A stretch of DNA of 64,000 nucleotides from Kalmusia sp. IMI 367209. Its lineage: Eukaryota > Ascomycota > Dothideomycetes > Pleosporales > Didymosphaeriaceae. The stretch is from positions 1,798,001 to 1,862,000 of the forward strand of contig JAPEUQ010000007.1 in assembly GCA_027946365.1 (NCBI GenBank). Direction: 5' to 3'. Position 1 is the first letter of the stretch. Each line of letters begins with the position of its first letter. Below, piece by piece: positions 34,873 to 45,000 of the stretch. Made by a program: the position numbers and the translations under genes. The notes under the pieces are model-generated. The model was not told where the DNA came from, ran no database searches, and saw nothing but the letters and a program-made list of their open reading frames with translations.

Positions 34873-35389
34873 GTTGACCTATCCGCTGTCTGGCGAGAGC
34901 AGGATGCAGTATGTGAAAAGCTGAAGAAGTCGCTAGGCTATTCGCAAGAGCACATCCTAAGTTCGCTGCAATTTCTGTAGTGCCATCAGGTATGACCAGA
35001 GCCGAGGTGGACGGGTAAGCTCCTGGAAGCTATGGCCATCCCAAGTATAGAGTATTGGCTAGATAAATTACCGGAGTGAGACGCACAATCGGTACAAAGT
35101 GGGGTTATTGACCAGTCTAGCCAGCGGCCTGCTCCGACTGGTCTCACGAGGCGCGGAATGCATCCCCACATCTGGCCGCCTCATGGAAAAGAAATCTTAG
35201 CAAAAATCTGTGACGTACTCGGCTTTTGGTCTAGCTAGCTGCAGGGGTTGCGGCGAGCTTGGGTGTCCAACGATCACACCACAGCTTGCTTGTGGCCAAA
35301 GCTTTCGGTCCGGATCAAAACGTCGAATTCGCTTTGGTGTAGATACAGCCTGCGACTGTTGCTGCGAAAGAAGATTCCTCATCAACGGG
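34873..35389. promoter_or_regulatory. divergent promoter of sidF-like and SidA-like genes
   Basis: 517 bp between two head-to-head cluster genes. It has a plain GATA word (TAGATAA near 35060) but no full ATCWGATAA, unlike the other three cluster gaps. The second half is open in the frame of the SidA-like protein, without an ATG. Confidence 0.45.
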
Positions 35390-36703
35390 ATGATATCCTC
35401 TCCTATGACGACCTCATCCCAGCAATCCCCAGGACAACGAGACCCTATCTCGAGCTCTCCCGTGGCGACATCGACAACAATGTATGATCTGCTCTGCATT
35501 GGATTCGGGCCTGCGCAACTTGCAACGGCAATAGCGAACCGCGAAGCTCGAAAGCCTGCCAATGTCCTCTTTGTGGAGCGCAAAGCGTCCTTCTCATGGC
35601 ATTCACCACAGCTTGCCAGGACGCGAATGGACAACCCCTTCATCTACGATCTCGCAACGACGCGCAATCCAAGGTCTGCCTTCAGCTACATCAACTACCT
35701 ACTCACGCGCAACCGGCTTGTTGAGTTTGCCAACTCCGACAGATTGAACCCACTGAGGCTAGAGTTTGAGGATTACCTGAGCTGGTGTGCGGATCATTTC
35801 AAAGACAGTGTACGATATGGATGCGAGGTGGTCGGCGTAGCACCAGAGAGAGGTGATGGGCTAGTCAGGAAGTGGAACATCGCCATAAGGGACGCGAATG
35901 GACAGACACAGGTAGTGCAGGCAAGAAGCATCACGGCTCCGTCGCCGTCCGGCCAGCACGACCAAAAACCATTGTCGCTTACAGGCGTCGACTTTCTTGC
36001 TGGTCAACGCATCATCTCCATGGACGACTACAAGTCAAGAAGGAACGACTTGCGAGGCCAGCATGAGCCGCGACTTAACATCGCCGTCGTTGGCTCGGGC
36101 CCGCAGGCGATCGAGATACTCGACGATCTTCTGACATGCCCACGGCTTGGAAATGTCACTGTTGTGACAGAAAACGAGTCTCTGGCTCCGTTGCGGATAC
36201 TGGATGGCGAACAGGAGCCACCGCAGCCGCGACTGTGCTCCATCTGGGCGAAGCCGACGAGCGAGCAGAAGTCGAACGTGGCCGATGCCTCGGAACTCGT
36301 CCAGACCATATACGGCCGCGCGTACGAGAAACAGGTGGCTAGCAAGGGCGAGTACACCCTTCGCGTCGTCATAGGCAAAGACGCTGCTGGAACATGCGCC
36401 GATGCCAACGTCATCATTGCCGAACAGACACAGCAGAAGAGCATGGCGGACAACGGCCTCTTCCACGGCGTCGACTCGCTCGTGCTGGGGTGCCGGCAGA
36501 AGGGCGATAGCCTTGAGGAGGTGCAGTTCAAACGCGGCGCCGTGGCCGAGGACTGTAGGATGTGGATGCTCTCGGCTCACTCTGAGGGTGGGCGCTCATT
36601 GGCGAAGGATATTGCAGTGCGAGCGGGCGAGGTGGTGAATGCGCTGGCCGCAAGCGAGGGGCAACGCGAACGGGATGGCATGATGATCGCGGCCAGGATG
36701 TAG
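35390..36703 (+). CDS. divergent SidA-like flavoprotein (N-hydroxylase family)
   Basis: Intronless, 437 residues from the ATG at 35390 (other ATGs at 35405 and 35480). The FAD loop Gly-Phe-Gly-Pro-Ala-Gln-Leu and the following Glu-Arg-Lys-Ala-Ser-Phe-Ser-Trp-His, Asp-Leu-Ala-Thr and Glu-Phe-Glu-Asp-Tyr-Leu-Ser-Trp-Cys place it in the lysine/ornithine N-hydroxylase family. A second nucleotide loop Val-Val-Gly-Ser-Gly-Pro-Gln-Ala is also present. Unlike SidA it has Tyr where the ornithine-contacting Lys is expected (Phe-Ile-Tyr-Asp-Leu-Ala-Thr). It also lacks the Ala-Thr-Gly-Gly, Ala-Thr-Gly-Tyr and Thr-His-Gly-Leu motifs and the Asn-Pro-Glu segment. The frame is clean and full of coding bias, so it does not look dead. 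It may bind FAD but do something other than ornithine hydroxylation; a normal SidA would be expected elsewhere in the genome. Confidence 0.75.
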   Translation: MISSPMTTSSQQSPGQRDPISSSPVATSTTMYDLLCIGFGPAQLATAIANREARKPANVLFVERKASFSWHSPQLARTRMDNPFIYDLATTRNPRSAFSYINYLLTRNRLVEFANSDRLNPLRLEFEDYLSWCADHFKDSVRYGCEVVGVAPERGDGLVRKWNIAIRDANGQTQVVQARSITAPSPSGQHDQKPLSLTGVDFLAGQRIISMDDYKSRRNDLRGQHEPRLNIAVVGSGPQAIEILDDLLTCPRLGNVTVVTENESLAPLRILDGEQEPPQPRLCSIWAKPTSEQKSNVADASELVQTIYGRAYEKQVASKGEYTLRVVIGKDAAGTCADANVIIAEQTQQKSMADNGLFHGVDSLVLGCRQKGDSLEEVQFKRGAVAEDCRMWMLSAHSEGGRSLAKDIAVRAGEVVNALAASEGQRERDGMMIAARM

Positions 36704-37098
36704 GTAAACACAGGCGCACGCTACAGGGGAGTGAGGGGACAGACGGCGACGGTTGGGAGGCAGGGACGCGCTAGAGCGGCTTAAGTAATCTGCAAATTTT
36801 TATCTGATGGCGCTAGAGACGCAACTGTATACCGTTATTGTGCCCATCTCCGACATCGTCCCGAGCTGTCCTCTCACATCGCGTCCTGCTAGCGATCCTC
36901 CCCTTCCTCGCACGCTGCACGCAATCTACGAATGCCTGCCGGCCGTGGCCACCGCCAATGCAATATGACGCCCAGTGTACTATGGTCTGGGCGACCCACT
37001 GCGCCCTGGCATCCCGTGCCTGCGCGTTTGGGAGCCTCACGTCGACATCTCGTCTCTCTTCATCTGCAGCGTCTGGGTGACCTGCGTCTGGACGCCCA
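36704..37098. promoter_or_regulatory. promoter gap before the ABC transporter
   Basis: 395 bp between the SidA-like stop and the ABC transporter start. It contains one ATCWGATAA element (listed separately) about 290 bp before the ATG. Confidence 0.45.
36800..36808 (-). promoter_or_regulatory. extended GATA (SreA-type) site
   Basis: ATCAGATAA on the minus strand, 291 bp upstream of the ABC transporter ATG. Preceded by an AT-rich stretch. Confidence 0.6.
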
Positions 37099-40000
37099 AT
37101 GTCGCTCAAGAAGCCTTCGCGGGCCTCCTTGAAGCCCTTCGCTGCCTTCTTCCAGCTGTTATTCTACGCAAATCCTACATGGCTGGACAAGACCCTCATC
37201 GTCGTGGGCACCATTGCTGCCACCGCAGCCGGCGTGCCATTTCCTCTCGTCGGCATCGTTTTTGGCCAGCTGATCGACAACTTGAACTCCGCCACGTGCG
37301 ACAGCGAGACCGCGTCAGGCTCGACTGCGGACCTGCAATCCTCCATCAATTCGAAGGTCCTGCTCCTCTTCTATCTTTCCGTCGCCACATTTGCCTGCAT
37401 CTACACCCACTGCACTTGCTGGAGCATTGCCTCGCAACGTCTAGGGCAGCGCATGCGAGATCGCTATCTCAAGAGCATACTCGGACAGGACATTGCCTTC
37501 TTTGACAACCTGCAAGCTGGAGAAGTCTCTGCGCGACTCAATGGCGACATCCAGGCCATCGAAACCGGAACGTCTGAGAAAGTTGGTGTCTTTCTTACGT
37601 GCGTCACATTTTGTATCACCGCTTATGTGATTGCCTTCATCAAAGACCCCAAACTCGCTGGGATGCTGATCTCACTTGTACCGGCATTCCTCCTGATGAC
37701 GGTAATTGGGGGACATTTTGTGAAGAAATATACGTCAAAGGTATCCGACTGTTTCGGAAAAGCAAGCGCCATTGCGTCTGAAAGTTTGAGTCACGTCGGC
37801 CTCGTGCACGCGCTCGGAGCGAATACACGTCTAGAAGAGAAATATCGGGCATATCTTGGCGATGCAAGGAAAGAGGGAATCAGTAAAGCAACTGCGGCCG
37901 CCATCCAGGCTGGATTATTATACTTCATCGCCTTCGCAGCGAATGCTTTGGCGTACTGGCAAGGTAGTAGGAAGATTGCCGCGTCTGTCGGATCAGGTGA
38001 CCAGGGTTCCACCGCCGGTGCAATCTATACCGTTATTTTCATCCTTGTCGATGGTCAGTAAGATCGCTCCCCAATCCCAATTACTCACTGACTGTCTTTA
38101 GGTGCTATTGTCCTCAGTCAGGTTGCGCCCCTGTTGCCAATTTTTGGTAGTGCCGTATCAGCTTTTGAACGCCTACGCAAAGATATCGAACATCAGCCAG
38201 CTATCGCCGGAACCTCCGAATCCGGTGAGAAGCCAGATGATATCCGTGGAAGTGTCGATTTCAAGAACGTATCCTTCACCTATCCGTCCAGGCCTGACCA
38301 CCCTGTCCTCGATAACGTTTCGTTTCATTGTGAGGCTGGAAAGCTTACTGCTATCGTTGGTCTTTCTGGTAGTGGAAAGTCAACTATTGCGTCGCTTATC
38401 ACTCGATTCTATGATCCGCAAAGCGGTACGATCACACTTGACGACTACGATCTTAAAAATCTAAACGTGAAAGAACTACGAGGGCACATCAGTCTCGTGC
38501 CGCAAGAACCGTCGCTCCTGGACCGTTCAATCTTGGAGAACATTGCACTCGGCCTTGTCAATTCTACGGCTCATGCACATCTATCTAAAACTTTACTTTC
38601 CGGTACCTTGGAGCGCATTGCTGAAGAAATCAGAGATGGCAAACAACTCTCGGAATGTGCGGATCGTGCTGGTCCTGAGGTCTCCGAAATCGTTCGATTG
38701 GTTCATGAAGCCGCCGCTCTCGCCGATGTAATGGGTTTTATAGGTCGCCTAGAGCATGGTCTTGCGACTCAAGTGGGCTCTAGTGGAAGTCTTATCAGTG
38801 GTGGTCAGAAACAGAGGATCGCTTTAGCAAGAGCACTTGTCCGTGACCCCAAGATTTTACTTCTAGACGAGGCTACTGCAGCCCTAGATTCAGCAAGCGA
38901 AAAGAGGATTCAGGCTTCTATCGATAAAGCCTCCAAGGGCCGAACCGTGATTGCTATTGCTCACCGTTTGTCGACCATAAGAGCAGCAAATAAAATCATC
39001 GTCATGAAGAAGGGAGCAATTCTTGAAGAAGGGACGCATGAAGAGCTTATGGAATTAGACAGATCATACGCCGATATGATCCGCCTGCAGTCTGTCAAAC
39101 CTTCAAGTGGGACTTCAAGCTCCCAATCTAGTGTGCTTGAGGAGGATCCAGACGCTATTGACAAGCCGAAGGAAACGGCCATTATTGAGAAGGTTGAACC
39201 TGATAACACACCTGGAAAAAGTGTGACCAAGGAGGACGACTCTGTGATTATGAGTCACTCCATATTCAAGACGATGAGTCCTCTTGTGCGGCCTTATTCA
39301 CTACTTCTCGCTCTCGCGTTCTTTGCCGCCACCATTGTCGGCGGTACTTATACGTCGAGCGGTGCTGTATTCGGAAACACACTTGGGAGTTTCTCGCCCT
39401 GCAATTCTCCAGATTATATCCGGTCCCGAGGTCTGCTGTTCTCTGGACTCTACTTCATGATCGCTTGTGTTGAGTTTTTCGCTTACTTCACAAGCTGGGC
39501 TGTCTTTGGACTCATTTCCGAACGCCTACTCTACAAAGTACGTGTCCTTTCATTGAGGTCCTTGTTACAACAACCCTTGCAATGGCACGAATCCAGTGGG
39601 CGAAGTCCGACGAAGCTGCTTGGTTACATCACCAATGATGGGAATGCTCTCGCCGGTCTCAGCGGATCAATCATTGGCACTCTGTTCTCCGTTATTGTCA
39701 ACTTTGTAGCGGCTATAATTGCATCGCATATTGTTGCCTGGCGCATTGCTATCGTATGTCTAAGCATCGTGCCCATCCTCTTGGGGGCTGGCTTCATGCA
39801 ACTACGGGCTCTCAGCCGGTTTGCAGAGAAGCACGCTGGAGCCTTCTCAAACTCGGTGGGCATCACAGTAGAAGCTGTTTCCAACATCCGTACTGTTGCA
39901 GCATTATCTCTGGAAGACGAAGTACTCCGCACGTACCGTCGCTCACTACAAGCTCCACGGAAGGAAATGGTCCTGCAGAGTTTCAAAACGAATTTTTGGT

Positions 40001-41088
40001 TGGCAATAGCAAATTCCATTGGAAGCTCTCTGTACGCTTTCGCATACTGGTGGGGATCAAAGAACATCATTGAAGGAAGATACTCACAGGCTCAATTCTT
40101 CTTCATCAATGTGGCCATGCTCGTATCGGCACAATTATGGGGCCAGTTGTTCACACTTGCGCCTGAAATTGCGCGTGCGAAGGGTGCCATTTCAAGAGTC
40201 GCTGGTCTAATCGAGCTCAAAAGTGACAACTTCGAATCTTCATCAGGGCGAACGACTCTTGATGGATCCGATCTGGATTTCGAGAAAAAAGATCCCGAAG
40301 CCCTTGCTGACTCCCCAACGCCATTGTCATCTGGGGCCGGTGCAACGGTGGAATTTCGCGATGTCGCATTTGCGTATCCAGCCCGCCCTAATGCTCTCGT
40401 CCTCACATCATGCTCGCTTTCAATCCGGCCCGGAAAATTCTACGCCTTGGTAGGTCCTTCAGGTGCCGGCAAAAGCACCATACTTGCACTACTGGAGCGC
40501 TTTTACACCCCTTCGTCAGGGCAAATTCTATTGAATGGCCTTGATATTTCTCGACACCATAATACATCTTTCCGAGACGACATTGCATACGTTCCTCAAG
40601 AAAATGCCCTGTTTCAAGGTAGCGTAAAATTTAATATTTCTCTTGGAGCTAGGCCTGGCTACACACCTACCGACGAAGAGATCCAAGAAGCATGCAAGCT
40701 TGCTAACATCCATGAGACGATCATGAACCTACCTGAGGGGTACGACACCGACTGTGGAGCTAATGGCTCCCAGCTATCAGGTGGCCAACGACAAAGACTT
40801 TCCATTGCACGTGCCTTGGTGAGGAAGCCGAAGTTGCTTCTTCTCGACGAAAGCACAAGTGCGCTAGATGCAGAGAGCGAGAAGGCACTTGAGCTAGGCC
40901 TCGAACGAGCTGTCAAGGGTCAAGGAGTCACAGTCATAGCGATCGCTCACCGGTTACGCACTATCGCTAAAGCAGACGTCATCTTCCTCATCGAAGGGGG
41001 CAAAGTCGTCGACCAGGGCCGACATGAAGAACTTGTGGAGAGAAGTGAAAGCTATCGCGTCAACGCCTTGCACCAAATGCTGGCTTGA
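37099..41088 (+). CDS. P-glycoprotein-type ABC transporter of the siderophore cluster
   Basis: Exons 37099-38053 and 38102-41088 with a 48 bp intron (GTCAGT donor, the only one that keeps frame), 1313 residues. It is a full transporter, membrane-NBD-membrane-NBD (ABCB). NBD1 has Walker A Gly-Leu-Ser-Gly-Ser-Gly-Lys-Ser-Thr at about 404-412, signature Ile-Ser-Gly-Gly-Gln at about 549, and Leu-Leu-Leu-Asp-Glu-Ala-Thr. NBD2 has Gly-Pro-Ser-Gly-Ala-Gly-Lys-Ser-Thr at about 1101, Leu-Ser-Gly-Gly-Gln, and Leu-Leu-Leu-Leu-Asp-Glu-Ser-Thr. Both sites are complete, so both should hydrolyse ATP. A comparable ABC gene (sitT) sits beside sidD in Aspergillus fumigatus and one beside NPS6 in Cochliobolus. 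It probably exports the siderophore or a precursor. Direction and cargo are inference. Confidence 0.93.
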
Positions 41089-41505
41089 TGCACCAATACA
41101 CAAAATCGCATTGTTTTTTTAGCGTAGCATATAATAATTATCCTGCATCTTCTACCAGTTCCTTCCATTTCAACGCAGCACATTAATTCGTACCCAGGCG
41201 AATTGTCTCAGCCATAATTTTTTGCGCATCGTTGCAAAAGTGTCCGGGATGATCAGGTTCCATTTTCATGAAGCTATCACGTTCACAATATTTGCTTAAT
41301 GCTAGTATTACGGGACATCCTCTTGTAGAGCTAGATTTAGCACTGCTTACCTCTATTGTGGGGCTAGCAATGAAAAATTGCTTTCCACCAGAAGCATTCT
41401 ACACGTGGCAATTGACGGGAATCTTCAATACAACACGGACTAAAGAGCATGCCGAAGCCGGAGTAACACACGCTATGTAGGCGATGTCCGAAAATATGCC
41501 GCATC

Positions 41506-41514
41506 TTATCAGAT
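41506..41514 (-). promoter_or_regulatory. extended GATA (SreA-type) site
   Basis: ATCTGATAA on the minus strand, 548 bp upstream of the NRPS start codon. Confidence 0.6.
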
Positions 41515-41662
41515 GAGATGGAAAACTTCATCCCTGTATCCAACGACATCACACTGCATGCCCAGAACGTCACATCACCTCGGTTGAATCGGATGTTCTC
41601 GAAATGGCAGGTCCACCGTTCGATGGACAACACCCACGGTCACAAGTGCAGTGGGGTTAGAG

Positions 41663-41713
41663 TTATCAGATGCCACTATTGCAGTGCAAACATTCACGGC
41701 GGCGTTATCTGAT
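41663..41713 (-). promoter_or_regulatory. two extended GATA (SreA-type) sites
   Basis: ATCTGATAA at 41663-41671 and ATCAGATAA at 41705-41713, both minus strand, 42 bp apart (four helical turns), 350-400 bp upstream of the NRPS. Same-face spacing would suit cooperative binding. Confidence 0.65.
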
Positions 41714-42061
41714 CCGCTTATAGCGGAGCTCGGCGCTTGGCGCGGCGCTTTCGTTACGAACTCCAAAACTACCTAATACTCGGGCGCTGCATTTTGATGA
41801 ACTAATCCCTGCTATGTTACGTTGAAGAATGACGGAATGACATGGCCACCTTGGGGGTTCGCATGAGGCGACATGAAACTTCCTTGTGGAGTGTAGTCGT
41901 CAACGGCTCAAGCGGCTGGATGCTGTGTCCAATGGAAATGGACCCGCCAGAAAAAAGCGTCGGCGGACCGAGGCCGTCCCTGTGACTGAAAGCTAATTCC
42001 TTTAGCCTCGTTCTACCCGAACTGATGAGACAATTTGGGCCGGGAACGGCCTCATCTCACG

Positions 42062-45000
42062 ATGCTTGGTTCTTTCTACGACAAAGCATGGGATTTCGGG
42101 CGCCAAATTAACTCCAATCCGGATCCTAAGACCTACCCTCCCAAGGGGAATATTTCTCAAAACAGGAAGCGATCCAGCCGTCAACGAAGCATGCATTTAC
42201 GCCGAAGTGATGAGACGGTGCGTTGTACGGGATCTGTGAAGGCTGGCGCGAGCGTATCGACGGATGGTTCATCGAAAGATCGCGTCGATCGTGAATCTGA
42301 CCACACACGAGATTTGAGGAAAGTGATTGAGGTTGAAATATCAATACCGGAAGAGCAAGAGGGTGACGAAGTACTTCGAGCGATCTTTGCAAGTTGGGTC
42401 CTTCTCCTTCATCGCTATCAAAGGGACTCTATCGACCAATTTAGTTGGCTCAATAAGGGTCGGGATGAGGTCCATGGCATATCTGCAGAAGGACTTTATT
42501 TCCCTAATCTGCACACTGTGGCGGACCTCTTGAATGCAGCAAGTAACCTACAACCAAAGGACGTCTTGCTCGATTTAAACAAAGAATCATCTTTTGCTCT
42601 CAGGGATCGCGCTAATGACGAGGTAAGAAAGTCCATATGCACGTGATCTGCTACGCTCATTGGTCTTTAGTGGACGTTCGAGGTAGAACTTGAGCTTCAG
42701 TCTCGGAATATACGCGCTACATCAAGATGGCAGTCATCGAATATTTCAGAATGGCAGTCCACATCTCAGTTGCGTTCTTTCAGTTCTATTCTTCATGTCG
42801 TACTTCACGACAAACAACATCCCCTCAAGCGCCTGCTTAACGTGTCTGAAGCGGAATCGGACGATATATGGAGCTGGACTTCTCCTCTGCCTGAGACCTG
42901 GGACACGTGCATGCATGAAATCATTGCAGACAAGGCACAAGCGCAACCTAATAAGACAGCTGTGGAAGCTTGGGATGGAAGCTTGACCTACCAACAAGTA
43001 CATCAATACTCAACCGAGTTGGCACAAAATCTACGGCTTCTTGATGATTCACCAGACCAAATCGTACCGATACTATTTGAGAAGTCAAGGTGGACCGTTG
43101 TTGCCGTTCTAGCAGTCATGAAAGCGGGTGCTTGCTTTGCGCTTCTTGACCCTGCGCAGCCAGAAGGGCGCCTAGGTTCCATCATCCAACAAACCCGGGC
43201 AAGGCTTCTGGTATCATCTAAATTGCAATCCGCGCTCGCTGTACGTGTCGCTGATGGCGCAACCGTAATTCCAATCTCACAGTCCAAATTCTCGAAAATT
43301 TTCCACCCGTTCGCGGAACAGCAACCGAAGACAGCTTTGCCGCGTGTCAACCCAGCCGCTTTAATGTATATTCAATTCACCTCTGGTAGCACTGGTCTAC
43401 CTAAAGGATGCATGTTATCTCACAGTAATTTTACATCAGGCGCAATGCCTCGCGCCTACACTGTCGGATACCGGGAAACATCACGCGTTTTGGATTTCGC
43501 CAGCTATGCTTTTGATGTCTCTGTGGACTCAATGCTCTGCACCCTTGCATGTGGCGGTACCCTTTGTACCCCATCCGATGAAAGGCGCATGAACGACCTC
43601 AGTGGGGCGATGCGAGATATGCGTGTAAACTGGGCGGGGATGACACCCTCAGTAGTTAGGACCCTGGACCCGGATATACTCCCCGCGTTGAAGTCCCTTG
43701 GCGTTGGTGGAGAGGGTATTTCAGCTAGTGATGCGGCGAGTTGGCGGGCGAAGACCACAGTAGTAAACTGTTACGGCCCGTCGGAGTGTACAGTCGGTGC
43801 TACCTACTGCAACACTGTGGGCACAAAGCCATACATCAGCATGGGCAAAGGAACAGGGTGCGCTGTTTGGGTAGTGGACCCTGCAGACCACAACAAGCTC
43901 GTCCCGCCGGGTGTCGTTGGCGAACTTCTCATCGAAGGGCCTATCGTTGGGTATGGGTATCTAAACAATCCAGAAAAGACGAAGGAAGTGTTCATCGAGA
44001 ACCCAAGTTTCCTCCTTGCAGGAAGTAGAAATACGCCAGGACGGCGAGGAAGAATGTACAAAACCGGCGACTTAGTACGCTATGACCCAGACGGTAACGG
44101 CGAGGTGATCTTCGTCGGACGACAGGATCAGCAAGTCAAGCTTCGCGGCCAACGCATCGAACTCGCGGAAATTGAGTTCAATATGCTTAAGCACTTGCCA
44201 TCCAATACGCGGGTAGCCGCCGAGGTCATCAAGCCAGGCGGTACGGGAGAACCTACACTCATCGCCTTCGTCGCCGAGCCAAAGGATAATGACGTGCAGC
44301 ACCTTGATGGCGATGTATTTGCGGTCTTCTCGGAATCCTTCCAGAAAGCGCTGCAGAATATGACAAAGCAGCTATCGCAGGACCTACCTTTTTATATGGT
44401 TCCGAGTGCATACATACCACTGTGGAAAATGCCGTTGCTGGTGAGCTGGAAGACGGATCGGAAGAGACTTCGTGAGATTGGTAGTTCCATCACTAGACAG
44501 GATCTCAGAAAGTTTAGCGCTGCCGTTTCATCGAAGACTGAACCTAAGAGTGAAATGGCGCTTCAACTGGAGAAGCTGTGGGCCAAGGTGCTGGGTGGCG
44601 ATGTAGATTTTAGCGCTGGTGATAACTTCTTCAGCATGGGAGGAGATTCATTGAGAGCAATGAAGCTGGTCGCTGCTGCAAGAGAGTCAGGCATTTCTTT
44701 GAGTGTGCCAAACATCATGCTCAACGCTACACTGTCAGCAATGGCATCCAAAGCAAAGTTGGTCGACGCGAAAGAGTCGACCGAAGTGCAAGCTTTCTCG
44801 TTGATACCTTCCCCATGGGACCTCAAAACTGCGCGGTCTGAGACTGCTCAGCTTTGCGACGCGGAGCCTGACTCAGTTGAAGACATCTATCCCTGCACGC
44901 CACTGCAAGAAGGTTTGATGGCACTCTCCGCGAAATTCATTGATGCATACGTCGCGCAACGGGTGGTCGAGCTACCTAACCAGTCAGCGGAAAGACTCAT

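Larger units (their letters stand above)
41089..42061. promoter_or_regulatory. NRPS promoter region
   Basis: 973 bp between the ABC transporter and the NRPS, the natural promoter of the synthetase. Three ATCWGATAA sites cluster within 208 bp, 350-560 bp before the NRPS ATG. No gene in it. Confidence 0.5.

Noticed and set aside
35210..35389. Longer N-terminus for the SidA-like protein
   Set aside because: The frame is open but has no ATG before 35390, and the extra part is Cys-rich without similarity to the family.
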